From NCBI RefSeq assembly GCF_002234405.1, contig NZ_NMQT01000124.1, forward strand, positions 1-64,000: 64,000 nucleotides of DNA, read 5' to 3'. A program made the translations under genes and the position numbers. Source of the DNA: Amycolatopsis thailandensis. Lineage in GTDB: Bacteria; Actinomycetota; Actinomycetes; Mycobacteriales; Pseudonocardiaceae. The notes beneath the pieces were generated by a model. It saw only the letters and a program-made list of their open reading frames with translations, searched no databases and had not been told where the DNA came from. This document shows positions 1 through 7,179 of the stretch, piece after piece (the stretch's first letter is position 1; every line of letters begins with the position of its first letter).

Positions 1-170
1 AAAAAAAAAAAAAATACAAGAAAAGTAGTATAAAAATAACAATCACAATAAAGAAAAAACATAATACAAGATAAAATCAATTGACAAAAATTAAAAAATG
101 TACATAAATAATAAAAAGAATTAGAAGATGAATAAAAAAAAAGAGAAATGAATGAATGAATTTTTTTTTT
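1..170. other. AT-rich low-complexity contig edge
   Basis: This stretch is almost entirely A/T, with poly-A at the very start and a run of T near 160-172, and it switches abruptly to high-GC DNA at about 175. Short reading frames crossing it are low-complexity Lys/Phe/Ile peptides with no coding signal. It looks like an assembly or contig-end artefact rather than native sequence (inference). Confidence 0.6.
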
Positions 171-242
171 TTCAAGAAGGAGGCCTTCACGGACCTGTGT
201 GACGGGACCGCTTGGTCTCGCCGCCCGCACTCCTGTCGGCGC

Positions 243-301
243 TTGGGGGTTGCGAAAGCCACTTTCGCAACCCCCAACGTTGCGAAAGTGGCTTTCGCAA
301 C
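243..301. repeat. Twin palindromic hairpin repeat (GCGAAAGCCAC family)
   Basis: Two hairpins lie side by side. The first has perfect 16-base arms at 243-258 and 262-277 around a 3-base loop. The second has 10-base arms, GTTGCGAAAG and CTTTCGCAAC, at 279-288 and 292-301 around TGG. A related element is present at 10764-10820. Frames read through it give repeated VAKATFAT-like peptides, which should not be mistaken for proteins. It sits downstream of the ArsC-like gene and could act as a terminator or as a dispersed intergenic repeat. Confidence 0.7.
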
Positions 302-377
302 ACCTCCGGTACCCGCTGATCGACGGCGCTCGGGGCACCGTTCACTCACCGGCAAGACGTCCTTGAATCACCCCCGA

Positions 378-782
378 TCACACGTGCGCGGGAGTGTCCA
401 CAAGGGACGAAAGTAATTCCCGCACCCGCCGGTCCATGTCGTCACGCAACGGCCGGATGCCGATGACGCCCTCGGTTTCCGGATCGGGGACGATCCACTC
501 GATGTACCGCGTCCCCTCGGCGATCGGATAGGTCTTGCAGCCCATGGTGATCACGATGTCGGCCGCCTCGACGTCCGCGTAAGTGACCTGGCTCGGCACC
601 TCCGCCGAAATGTCGACGGCCCATTCCGCCAGCGCCCCGGCCACCAGCGGGTTGACCTGCTCCGCCGGGTCGCAGCCCGCGGACCGCACGGTCACCCTGC
701 CGAATCCGTGATGCTTCAGCAGGGCGGCCGCCATCTGCGACCGGCTCGCGTTGTGCACGCACACGAACAGGATTTCCGTCAT
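378..782 (-). CDS. ArsC-like low-molecular-weight protein phosphatase / arsenate reductase
   Basis: A 134-residue single-domain protein of the LMW phosphatase fold. The P-loop CX5R motif is near the N-terminus (VCVHNASRSQM, residues 7-17), and the general-acid region is VPDPE around residue 98. In actinobacteria, close relatives with the VHNASRS loop are arsenate-mycothiol transferases or arsenate reductases, which transfer arsenate to mycothiol for reduction by mycoredoxin. No arsR, arsB or acr3 gene is adjacent, so an arsenic role is not confirmed and a tyrosine-phosphatase role remains possible. It is transcribed toward the contig edge, and its start is separated by about 200 bases from the divergent biosynthetic operon. 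Confidence 0.75.
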   Translation of the reverse strand: MTEILFVCVHNASRSQMAAALLKHHGFGRVTVRSAGCDPAEQVNPLVAGALAEWAVDISAEVPSQVTYADVEAADIVITMGCKTYPIAEGTRYIEWIVPDPETEGVIGIRPLRDDMDRRVRELLSSLVDTPAHV

Positions 783-979
783 TGCGCCGCCCGTTCTCCT
801 CGGTGATGTGTTCCGTTACCGAGGCTACCCGTGAAGACCTCATCCTTCGCGGGTGAAAAAGAGGCGCGCAATCGAGGAGAACTTCACCATTTCGTTCCAC
901 TCGCATCCACGGAGATGAGCATGGTTTATAGGCGCTGGCACACTTTTCCGGTGCCCGTGAAAACAGGTGGGGGTTATCG

Positions 980-2614
980 ATGACCGAGATCCGGCTCAGC
1001 GGCGCCGTGATGGCGCATCCCAGACGCAGGGAAGCGGCGGAAGAACTCGCGCGCCTCGACCCCGCCGGCGCGTTGCGCGTGGTGCTGGACCCCGAGCCGG
1101 ACGGGCCGCCGACGGCGTTGCGGACGGCGCGCCTGGCTTGGAGCAGTGTTCCTGCCGACGCCACGCACTTCCTCGTACTGCAGGACGACGTCGAGCTCGC
1201 GGACGGTTTCTTCGAGCACGCGCGGAAAGCGGCCGAGCGACTGCCCGACGATGCCGTCGCCTTCTACGCCAACTGGAACTCCCGTAACGGCGCGGCCGTT
1301 CGGATGGCCGCCGCGGCCGGTGCGTCGTGGGCGACCGCGGTCAACGAATACGCGCCTTGTGTCGCCATGATGCTGCCCGCCGCGGTCGCCCGCGGTTACA
1401 CGCCCTATTCCGACGCGCATACCGACGGCTGGCCGTGCGACGTGATCATGTTCCGGTATCTGAAGTCCATCGGGGTGCCGATCCGCATCGCGGTACCGAA
1501 CACCGTCCAGCATTCCGGACTGCCCAGTGTCGCCGGCAACGACGCGCACGGACTCCGGCGTTCTTCCTGTTTCTCAGCGGTCGCGCCGTCTTCGGTCGAC
1601 GGTGTGATCGCCGAGCCCGAGGTCATTCCCTTCCACAAGCATGTCACGTCGGAATGCGCGGTGCGCGGCGACGGGTATTGGGACTACCTCGGCACAGAAC
1701 GGCTCCTGCGGCGATCGGGGATTTCGCCGCAGGAGTGCAGAACCGGATTCGAGCGAGGCGAAGATCTTTCCGAGGGCGCCTGGCAGACCTGGCTGACGGC
1801 GTTCGCGATGGGACTGTCCTCTGTGGACGCGGTTGAGAGTGAGGCGCTGGCTCTCGCGCTCGCGAGCGTCGGACCCGGCGGGCTCTGCGACCAGTTGACC
1901 GCGTCCGAGATCGAGTCGATCACGGCTTCACACAACGAAGTCGCGGTCAAGGCCTTCGCGGCGGGACGGGCGCGAGCGTCCCGTCCCCGGCGCTCACGGG
2001 CGGGAAGCGGTCTCCAGGTCGCGATCATCGGTCCCGGTGGCACACTCGCCGAGTATCTCGCCGGATTGCTGGCCGAATTCGGCCACGAGATCGTCGGCGG
2101 CGAAAGTCCTTCCGCTTCGACGAGGATCGTCCATCTCGGCGACGAAACCGATCCGGGCGACGTCTTCTGCGCCATCGTCGACACCGGCGCGCGTGAGCAC
2201 GTCCTGCGGTTCGCGACGCCGATCGGCCCGCACGCCCCGGCCGATTCCCTGGTGGCGCACTGGATCCGGCTCGCGTGGACGCGGAAGACCCTGCCGGTCG
2301 ACCCGGATCGCGTCCACCAGTTCACCGACGTGCGGGACATGGCGAGCGCGATCGACGCGGTGCTCACCGGGGTGCCGGTCTCGCCGGTGTACGACATCGC
2401 GACGGCCACGCTCACCGGGAACGAACTGGCGAAGGTCGTGTGCGCCGCGGTTCGCGCCGTGCCGACGGAAGCGGTCACCGAACCGTCGGAGACGCCCGTG
2501 CTGAAACCCGGGCCCGCCGCGGCGGAACTGGGCTGGACCGCGACCATCCCGGCCGACGAAGCCGTCCGGACCTTCGGGAAATGGCTGGCCTACGACACGG
2601 AATGGGACCGATGA
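980..2614 (+). CDS. GT-A-type glycosyltransferase fused to a degenerate Rossmann/SDR domain
   Basis: 544 residues. The N-terminal half (about 1-280) resembles GT-A glycosyltransferases: it has an acidic LQDDVELADGF metal-binding-type motif at about 63-73 and a later conserved-looking TDGWPCDVIMF segment. From about residue 345 a second domain begins with a glycine-rich GPGGTLAEYL turn and ends with extended-SDR/epimerase-like segments (FTDVRDMASAID, then YDIATATLTGNEL). I see no YxxxK catalytic pair, so the second domain is probably non-catalytic. AGGTGGGGG six bases upstream supports the ATG start. It opens the operon, and its stop overlaps the next start (ATGA). Likely role: sugar transfer to the pathway product (inference). 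The acceptor and donor are unknown. Confidence 0.6.
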   Translation: MTEIRLSGAVMAHPRRREAAEELARLDPAGALRVVLDPEPDGPPTALRTARLAWSSVPADATHFLVLQDDVELADGFFEHARKAAERLPDDAVAFYANWNSRNGAAVRMAAAAGASWATAVNEYAPCVAMMLPAAVARGYTPYSDAHTDGWPCDVIMFRYLKSIGVPIRIAVPNTVQHSGLPSVAGNDAHGLRRSSCFSAVAPSSVDGVIAEPEVIPFHKHVTSECAVRGDGYWDYLGTERLLRRSGISPQECRTGFERGEDLSEGAWQTWLTAFAMGLSSVDAVESEALALALASVGPGGLCDQLTASEIESITASHNEVAVKAFAAGRARASRPRRSRAGSGLQVAIIGPGGTLAEYLAGLLAEFGHEIVGGESPSASTRIVHLGDETDPGDVFCAIVDTGAREHVLRFATPIGPHAPADSLVAHWIRLAWTRKTLPVDPDRVHQFTDVRDMASAIDAVLTGVPVSPVYDIATATLTGNELAKVVCAAVRAVPTEAVTEPSETPVLKPGPAAAELGWTATIPADEAVRTFGKWLAYDTEWDR

Positions 2615-3591
2615 GGATCCTCGTGGCGGGTCCGGTCCCGGAGGCCAGCGACTACGGCAACGGCGTCACCGCGCGCCGCTGGGCACGGCTGTTCCGCGAC
2701 CTCGGCCACGACGTCCGGGTGGTCCAGGACTACGACGGCGGCACCTATGACCTGCTCGTCGCGCTGCATGCCCGCAAGAGCGAGGCCGCGATCCGGGCCT
2801 TCGGCGCCGCCTGCCCGGACGCGCCGATCGTGATCGCGCTGACCGGCACCGACCTCTACCCGGACCTGGTCGCCGGCGGGGTCGACCTGACCCTGCTCGA
2901 AAGCGCGAAACGCGTCGTCGTCCTCCAGCCGGAAGGAGTCGCGCAGGTCCCGCCCGGACTACGCGGCCGTACCAGGGTGATCACCCAGTCCATGCCGGCC
3001 ATCTCCGGCGAGGCACCGGCGGTGGACCGGTTCGAGATCGCCTTCCTGGCGCACGCCCGACCGGTCAAGGATCCGCTGCGGCTGAGCGAGGCGGTGCGGC
3101 TGCTGCCGCCGTCGTCCCGGATCACCGTGACGCACGTCGGCGGCGTTCGCGAGGACGACATCGGCGACCGGCTGCGTGCCGAGTCGGCGGAGAACCCGCG
3201 CTATTCGTGGCTCGGCCCGCTGCCGCGGCCCGAAGCGCTCGCCGTACTCGCCCGCAGCCGTCTGCTGGTGCTCACGTCCCTGCACGAGGGCGGGGCGAAC
3301 GTCGTCACCGAGGCGCTCGCCGCCGGCGTCCCGATCATCTCCACCCGCATCCCCGGCTCGGTCGGGCTGCTCGGCGCGGATTACGCGGGCTATTTCCCGG
3401 TCGGTGACACGGAAGCACTGGCCGCCGTGCTCGACGCCGCCGAACACGACCGCGCGGGGCTTTACACGCAGTTGCGGCGGCAGTGCGCCGCCCGCCGCGC
3501 TTCGGTGGATCCGGAGCGTGAAACCGAGGCCTGGGAGCGACTGCTCGCCGAAGCGGTCCCCGCGAAGGCCGGATACGAAGGAGTGCGATGA
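2611..3591 (+). CDS. SenB-like GT-B glycosyltransferase (selenosugar/thiosugar synthase type)
   Basis: 326 residues, starting at the ATG that overlaps the preceding stop. The sequence carries the hallmarks of the SenB family (TIGR04348-type): NGVTARRWARLFRDLGH near residues 17-33, DLLVALHARKS near 46-56, IALTGTDLYPDL near 81-92, and a GT4-like donor loop, HEGGANVVTEAL, near 225-236. SenB of selenoneine biosynthesis joins selenophosphate to a UDP-sugar to make a selenosugar. Here there is no SenA or SelD (SenC) next door; the next genes encode YcaO and TfuA. A role in forming a C-S or C-Se sugar bond, or simply in glycosylating the peptide product, is inference. Family assignment is fairly sure; substrate is not. 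Confidence 0.72.
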   Translation: MRILVAGPVPEASDYGNGVTARRWARLFRDLGHDVRVVQDYDGGTYDLLVALHARKSEAAIRAFGAACPDAPIVIALTGTDLYPDLVAGGVDLTLLESAKRVVVLQPEGVAQVPPGLRGRTRVITQSMPAISGEAPAVDRFEIAFLAHARPVKDPLRLSEAVRLLPPSSRITVTHVGGVREDDIGDRLRAESAENPRYSWLGPLPRPEALAVLARSRLLVLTSLHEGGANVVTEALAAGVPIISTRIPGSVGLLGADYAGYFPVGDTEALAAVLDAAEHDRAGLYTQLRRQCAARRASVDPERETEAWERLLAEAVPAKAGYEGVR

Positions 3592-4940
3592 AACTCAGGA
3601 AGAGCGTTCCGAAGGTCGGTGGCGGCGGGGTGCACCGGGAGTTCACCGCCGAGCAGACCTACGCGCGGATCGAACCGCATCTGCGGCGCGCCGGGGTCAC
3701 CCGGGTCGCGGAGATCACTTGGCTCGACCGGGTCGGCATCCCGGTCTACAACGCCATCGCGCCGCGCTCCAACGACATCATCTCGGTGTACAACGGCAAG
3801 GGCCTGACGAACATGGACGCCAGGACGTCCGCGGCGATGGAGGCGATCGAGCGGTTCTCCGCCGCCCTTCCGGTACGGCCACAGGTCATCGCCTCCTACG
3901 AGGAGCTGGTCGCGGAAGGCCGCACGGTGCTGGATCCGCGCGAGAACAACGCCGAGCTTTCCGCGCACTACCGCGACGACCTCCCGATCTCGTGGGTCGA
4001 GGCGTACGACCTGATCAACGAAGAGTCGATCCTGATCCCGCAGGCGTCCGCCGTCTACGGGCTGAAGTTCCACGAACCTCCTTGCTACAAGGTGCTTTCC
4101 ACCAACGGGCTGGCATCCGGCAACAGCGTCGAAGAGGCCATCTGCCACGCGCTGACCGAATTGATCGAACGCGATTCGATGACCAACGCCGAACTCGTGA
4201 GCAGTCAGCTGGCCCAGGTGCTGGAGAAGGGTATCTTCGTCGATCCGCAGCCCGAGCACGTCACGTCCTATCTGCGGGAACTGCATCCGCACGTGGACCT
4301 GGAAACGCTGCCGCCGCTGGCGAAGTCCCTCGTGGCCAAGTTCCACGACGCCGGGCTGAAGATGCGGATCGTGCACATCACCTCGGATCTGGAGATCCCG
4401 AGTTTCCTCGCCGCCACCTCCGAAGACCTCGGCCCGACGACGTCGCAGGGCCACGGCGGGTTCGGCACGCATCCCGACGCGAACGTCGCGCTCATCCGCG
4501 CCATCACCGAATGCGCGCAGGGCCGCGCCGTCGACATCCAGGCGATGCGCGAGGACATCCGGCTCCCGACCGAGAACGTGTCCAAGTACCAGAACCACGT
4601 CCAGCGGTCGGCGACGATCGACAAGGGCGCGTGGGCCTGGCAGCCGATGCGCAAACAGGTCGCGTTCGACGAGATCCCGTCGTGGACCACCGACGACGTG
4701 ATGACCGACATCAAGCTGATCCTGGACCGGATCCGCGCCGCCGGGATCGAACGCGCGCTCGCCGTCGACCTCTCCCCGCCGGGGATCCCGGTCAGTGTCG
4801 TGCGGGTGATCGTGCCGAGGCTCGAATCGTGGGCCGTCGACCACTGCAAGATCGGTCCGCGCGGCGCGACGGTCTGGAACGACACGCTGCTGGAACTCTC
4901 CGCCCGCATCCGGGCCGCCGAACTTTCCAAGCCCGCCTAG
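3588..4940 (+). CDS. ycaO: YcaO-domain ATP-dependent peptide-backbone-modifying enzyme
   Basis: 450 residues, a normal size for a stand-alone YcaO. ATP/Mg-binding signatures are visible: AAMEAIERF at about 82-90, EEAICHALTELIERD at about 182-196, and GFGTHPDANVALIRAITE followed by CAQGR at about 291-313. YcaO enzymes phosphorylate a backbone amide oxygen. With an E1-like partner they make azolines; with TfuA they install thioamides. No E1-like/ocin-ThiF gene is present and a TfuA gene follows directly, so thioamidation is the predicted chemistry. The ATG overlaps the previous stop (ATGA) and has AAGGAG upstream. The TfuA gene starts 9 bases after its stop. Confidence 0.93.
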   Translation: MKLRKSVPKVGGGGVHREFTAEQTYARIEPHLRRAGVTRVAEITWLDRVGIPVYNAIAPRSNDIISVYNGKGLTNMDARTSAAMEAIERFSAALPVRPQVIASYEELVAEGRTVLDPRENNAELSAHYRDDLPISWVEAYDLINEESILIPQASAVYGLKFHEPPCYKVLSTNGLASGNSVEEAICHALTELIERDSMTNAELVSSQLAQVLEKGIFVDPQPEHVTSYLRELHPHVDLETLPPLAKSLVAKFHDAGLKMRIVHITSDLEIPSFLAATSEDLGPTTSQGHGGFGTHPDANVALIRAITECAQGRAVDIQAMREDIRLPTENVSKYQNHVQRSATIDKGAWAWQPMRKQVAFDEIPSWTTDDVMTDIKLILDRIRAAGIERALAVDLSPPGIPVSVVRVIVPRLESWAVDHCKIGPRGATVWNDTLLELSARIRAAELSKPA

Positions 4941-4949
4941 GAGATCGTC

Positions 4950-5645
4950 ATGCGCGCAGTGGTTTTCATCGGCCCGAGCATCGACCGGGAAGCGGCGTCG
5001 GCCGAACTCGACGTCGAGTTCCTGCCGCCGGTCAAACGAGGCGACCTCGCCGAACTGCTGGCCCGGCCGGAGCCGCCGGAGGCCATCGGCATCGTCGACG
5101 GCCGTTTCTTGCAGAGCCTGTGCATCTCGCCGAAGGAGGTGCTCGAAGCGATGGACCGCGGTGTCACGATGTTCGGTTCGTCGAGCATGGGCGCCTTGCG
5201 CGCGGCGGAATGCTCTCCGTTCGGCATGGTCGGCGTCGGCAAGATCTACGAGGAGTACTTCTCCGGGCGGATCGACGCCGACGACGAGGTCGCCGTCACC
5301 TACGACGAAGAGAACCTTTCGGCGCTGTCCGAACCGATGGTCAACATGCGGTTCGCCATCGCCGCCGGGATCGAGGAAGGCGCCTTCGCCCCGGAAACGG
5401 GGGAGCGGTTCCTCGCGATCGCCAAGGAACTGTACTTCCCGCAGCGCGTCACCCGGACCGTGCTGATGTTGCTGCGGCGAGAGATCCCGGAGGACGAGCA
5501 CGCCAGGATCGCCGCCTTCTTCGACGGCGGCGCCCCGGACACGAAACGCGAGGACGCCATCCTGCTGCTCGCGGCGATGCGTGACTTTCTGGACCCCGCC
5601 GGGCAACCGCAGATCAAATCCGTCGAACACCGAGGTGCGCTGTGA
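4950..5645 (+). CDS. tfuA: TfuA-like protein (YcaO partner, predicted thioamidation)
   Basis: 231 residues. Typical TfuA features are VVFIGPSI at the N-terminus, IGIVDGRFLQ near 47-56, the highly conserved GSSSMGALRAAE at about 75-86, and DADDEVAV near 110. TfuA proteins accompany YcaO in thioamide-forming systems such as methyl-coenzyme M reductase maturation and the thioamitide RiPPs, where they are thought to deliver sulfur. AGGAG precedes the ATG. The stop overlaps the GTG of the following 50-codon frame by four bases (GTGA), implying translational coupling of TfuA and the putative substrate peptide. Confidence 0.92.
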   Translation: MRAVVFIGPSIDREAASAELDVEFLPPVKRGDLAELLARPEPPEAIGIVDGRFLQSLCISPKEVLEAMDRGVTMFGSSSMGALRAAECSPFGMVGVGKIYEEYFSGRIDADDEVAVTYDEENLSALSEPMVNMRFAIAAGIEEGAFAPETGERFLAIAKELYFPQRVTRTVLMLLRREIPEDEHARIAAFFDGGAPDTKREDAILLLAAMRDFLDPAGQPQIKSVEHRGAL

Positions 5646-5794
5646 CCGACTCCATCGACCCGTCGCTCGCCCCGCTGGCCGGGTTCAGCCCCGAACAGCT
5701 CGAACGCTTCCTGGAGGCCGTGCGGACGTCGTCCGACGGTGTCCAGGGCACGCTGGAGTCCTTGACCATGACGATCATGACATCGATCGAATGA
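5642..5794 (+). CDS. Putative RiPP precursor peptide (50 aa)
   Basis: A 50-codon frame begins at a GTG that overlaps the TfuA stop (GTGA) and ends at a TGA that overlaps the exporter's ATG (ATGA), so it fills the gap between the two genes exactly. GAGG lies about seven bases upstream. Third positions are G or C in 45 of 50 codons, as expected for a real gene here. The product has an acidic, helical-looking leader (GFSPEQLERFLEAV at about 14-27) and a distinct C-terminus, LTMTIMTSIE, rich in Thr, Met and Ile. This is the layout of a RiPP precursor with leader and core. No close precursor family is recognised. The cleavage site is unknown; GVQGTLES before the core is one possibility. Confidence 0.75.
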   Translation: MTDSIDPSLAPLAGFSPEQLERFLEAVRTSSDGVQGTLESLTMTIMTSIE

Positions 5795-7170
5795 CTTCCG
5801 CGCCGCTGACGGAGGAGGACGTCACCCAGGCGAAGGTGGGCATCTTCTCCAAGGAGTACCGGGCGAGCACGATCGGCTTCGCGTCCGTGATGTTCCTCGA
5901 AGGGTTCGCCGCGCTGGCGCTGGTCACCACCCTTCCGGTGGCGGTCGGCCAGCTCGACGGACTGGCCGTGTACGCGCTGGCGCTGGGCGGGTTCGTCACG
6001 ATGAGCCTGTTCGGTAGCGTGCTGGCGGGCGAGGTCGCCGACAAACGGGGTCCCCGGCTGCTGCTGGTGCTCGGGCTGGGCCTGTTCCTGGCCGGGCTGC
6101 TGCTCGCCGGGACCGCGACGACGGTGTGGCAGCTGATCGCCGGGCGCTGCGTGCAGGGGTTCGCGAGCAGTGTCGTGGTGGTCGGCCTCAACGTCACCAT
6201 CGCGCAGTCGTATCCGTCGAAGCTGCGGCCGAAGGCGCTCTCGCTGATGAGCACCTGCTGGATCGTGCCGTCGATGATCGGCCCGGCGATCGCCGGGACG
6301 GTCACCGAGCTGCTGTCGTGGCGGTGGGTGTTCTTCGGGCTCGCCATCCTGGTTTCGGTCGCCTCGCTGATCCCGCTCGGGTTCCTGCGGCGGCTCAGCC
6401 CGGTGGCCGAGCAAGAGCGGTCGACGCCGCCGGGGCTCGTCCGGGCCGCGGCCATCGTCGCGGTGGCCGCCGGGATCCTGCACTTCGGCGCGTCGGGGCT
6501 GGACCTCCTGCACGTCCTGTTCGCGCTCGCGGGCGTGATCGCGCTGGTGATCAGTGTGCCCCGGCTGCTGCCCGCGGGGACGTTGCGCGCGGCCAAAGGT
6601 ATTCCCGCGGCGATCCTGCTGCGTGGCCTGGCGTCCGGTATCTATTTCGCGCTGGAGTCCTACATCCCGCTGATGCTGATCAACCAGCGGCAGATCTCGG
6701 TCACCGCCGCGGGGGTCTCGTTCACCGGTGCCACGCTGCTGTGGGCGGGCGCCGCCTGGCTGCAGGGCCATCCGTGGTCCGAGGTGCCCCGGCACAAACT
6801 GGTGCTGCTCGGCTCCGCGGTGATCGCCGGGTCCAGCCTGATCGCGATCTTCGGTGTACTCGGCATCGCGCCGCCGATGACCGCGAGCGTCGCGCTGATC
6901 GTCGCCGGCTTCGGGATGGGGCTGGTGCTGCCCAGTCTCACCGTCCTCGCGTTCGACCACTGCCCGCCGGAGGACCAGGGCCGCTACTCGGCCGCCATGC
7001 AGGTGTCCCAGGGGCTCGGCAGCGTCGTGATGATCGGCGCGGCGGGCGCGCTGTTCAACGTCGGTACCGCCGCCGGCTACTCCGGCGGCCTCGTCTACGG
7101 GGTGGTTTTCACCTTCGTGGCACTTATCGCGCTCCCAGCGTGTCTTTTGGCGCTGAGGACCCGCATCTAG
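5791..7170 (+). CDS. MFS transporter, probable product exporter
   Basis: 459 residues when started at the ATG overlapping the precursor stop. The frame is open further upstream, but a longer start would run through the precursor and the end of TfuA. It is a multi-pass membrane protein of the major facilitator superfamily. The cytoplasmic loop 2-3 motif appears as GEVADKRGPRLLLV near 79-92, and RCVQGFASSVVVVGLN near 120 resembles drug-exporter motif C/D regions. There is no Shine-Dalgarno, so translation is likely coupled to the precursor. Position directly after YcaO, TfuA and the peptide suggests export and/or self-protection. Confidence 0.85.
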   Translation: MTSAPLTEEDVTQAKVGIFSKEYRASTIGFASVMFLEGFAALALVTTLPVAVGQLDGLAVYALALGGFVTMSLFGSVLAGEVADKRGPRLLLVLGLGLFLAGLLLAGTATTVWQLIAGRCVQGFASSVVVVGLNVTIAQSYPSKLRPKALSLMSTCWIVPSMIGPAIAGTVTELLSWRWVFFGLAILVSVASLIPLGFLRRLSPVAEQERSTPPGLVRAAAIVAVAAGILHFGASGLDLLHVLFALAGVIALVISVPRLLPAGTLRAAKGIPAAILLRGLASGIYFALESYIPLMLINQRQISVTAAGVSFTGATLLWAGAAWLQGHPWSEVPRHKLVLLGSAVIAGSSLIAIFGVLGIAPPMTASVALIVAGFGMGLVLPSLTVLAFDHCPPEDQGRYSAAMQVSQGLGSVVMIGAAGALFNVGTAAGYSGGLVYGVVFTFVALIALPACLLALRTRI

Positions 7171-7179
7171 GAGGCACTC

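Noticed and set aside
77..416. Small genes at the contig edge
   Set aside because: They combine the AT-rich low-complexity edge with the palindromic repeat; the encoded VAKATFAT motifs come from the repeat.
2611..3591. A complete selenoneine cluster
   Set aside because: Only the SenB-like gene is present; SenA (EgtB-like) and SelD homologues are not seen in the window.
3176..5584. 802-codon plus-strand frame and long minus-strand frames across the YcaO/TfuA genes
   Set aside because: These are shadow frames of high-GC genes: Arg/Pro/Gly-rich, without domains, and covering clear genes in the right frame.
3588..5645. An azole-forming (TOMM) cyclodehydratase system
   Set aside because: No E1-like/ocin-ThiF partner or flavin dehydrogenase is present; the partner is TfuA.
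5581..7170. MFS protein with a 70-residue N-terminal extension
   Set aside because: The extension overlaps the end of TfuA and the whole precursor frame, and is not membrane-protein-like. The ATG at 5791 has the ATGA overlap.
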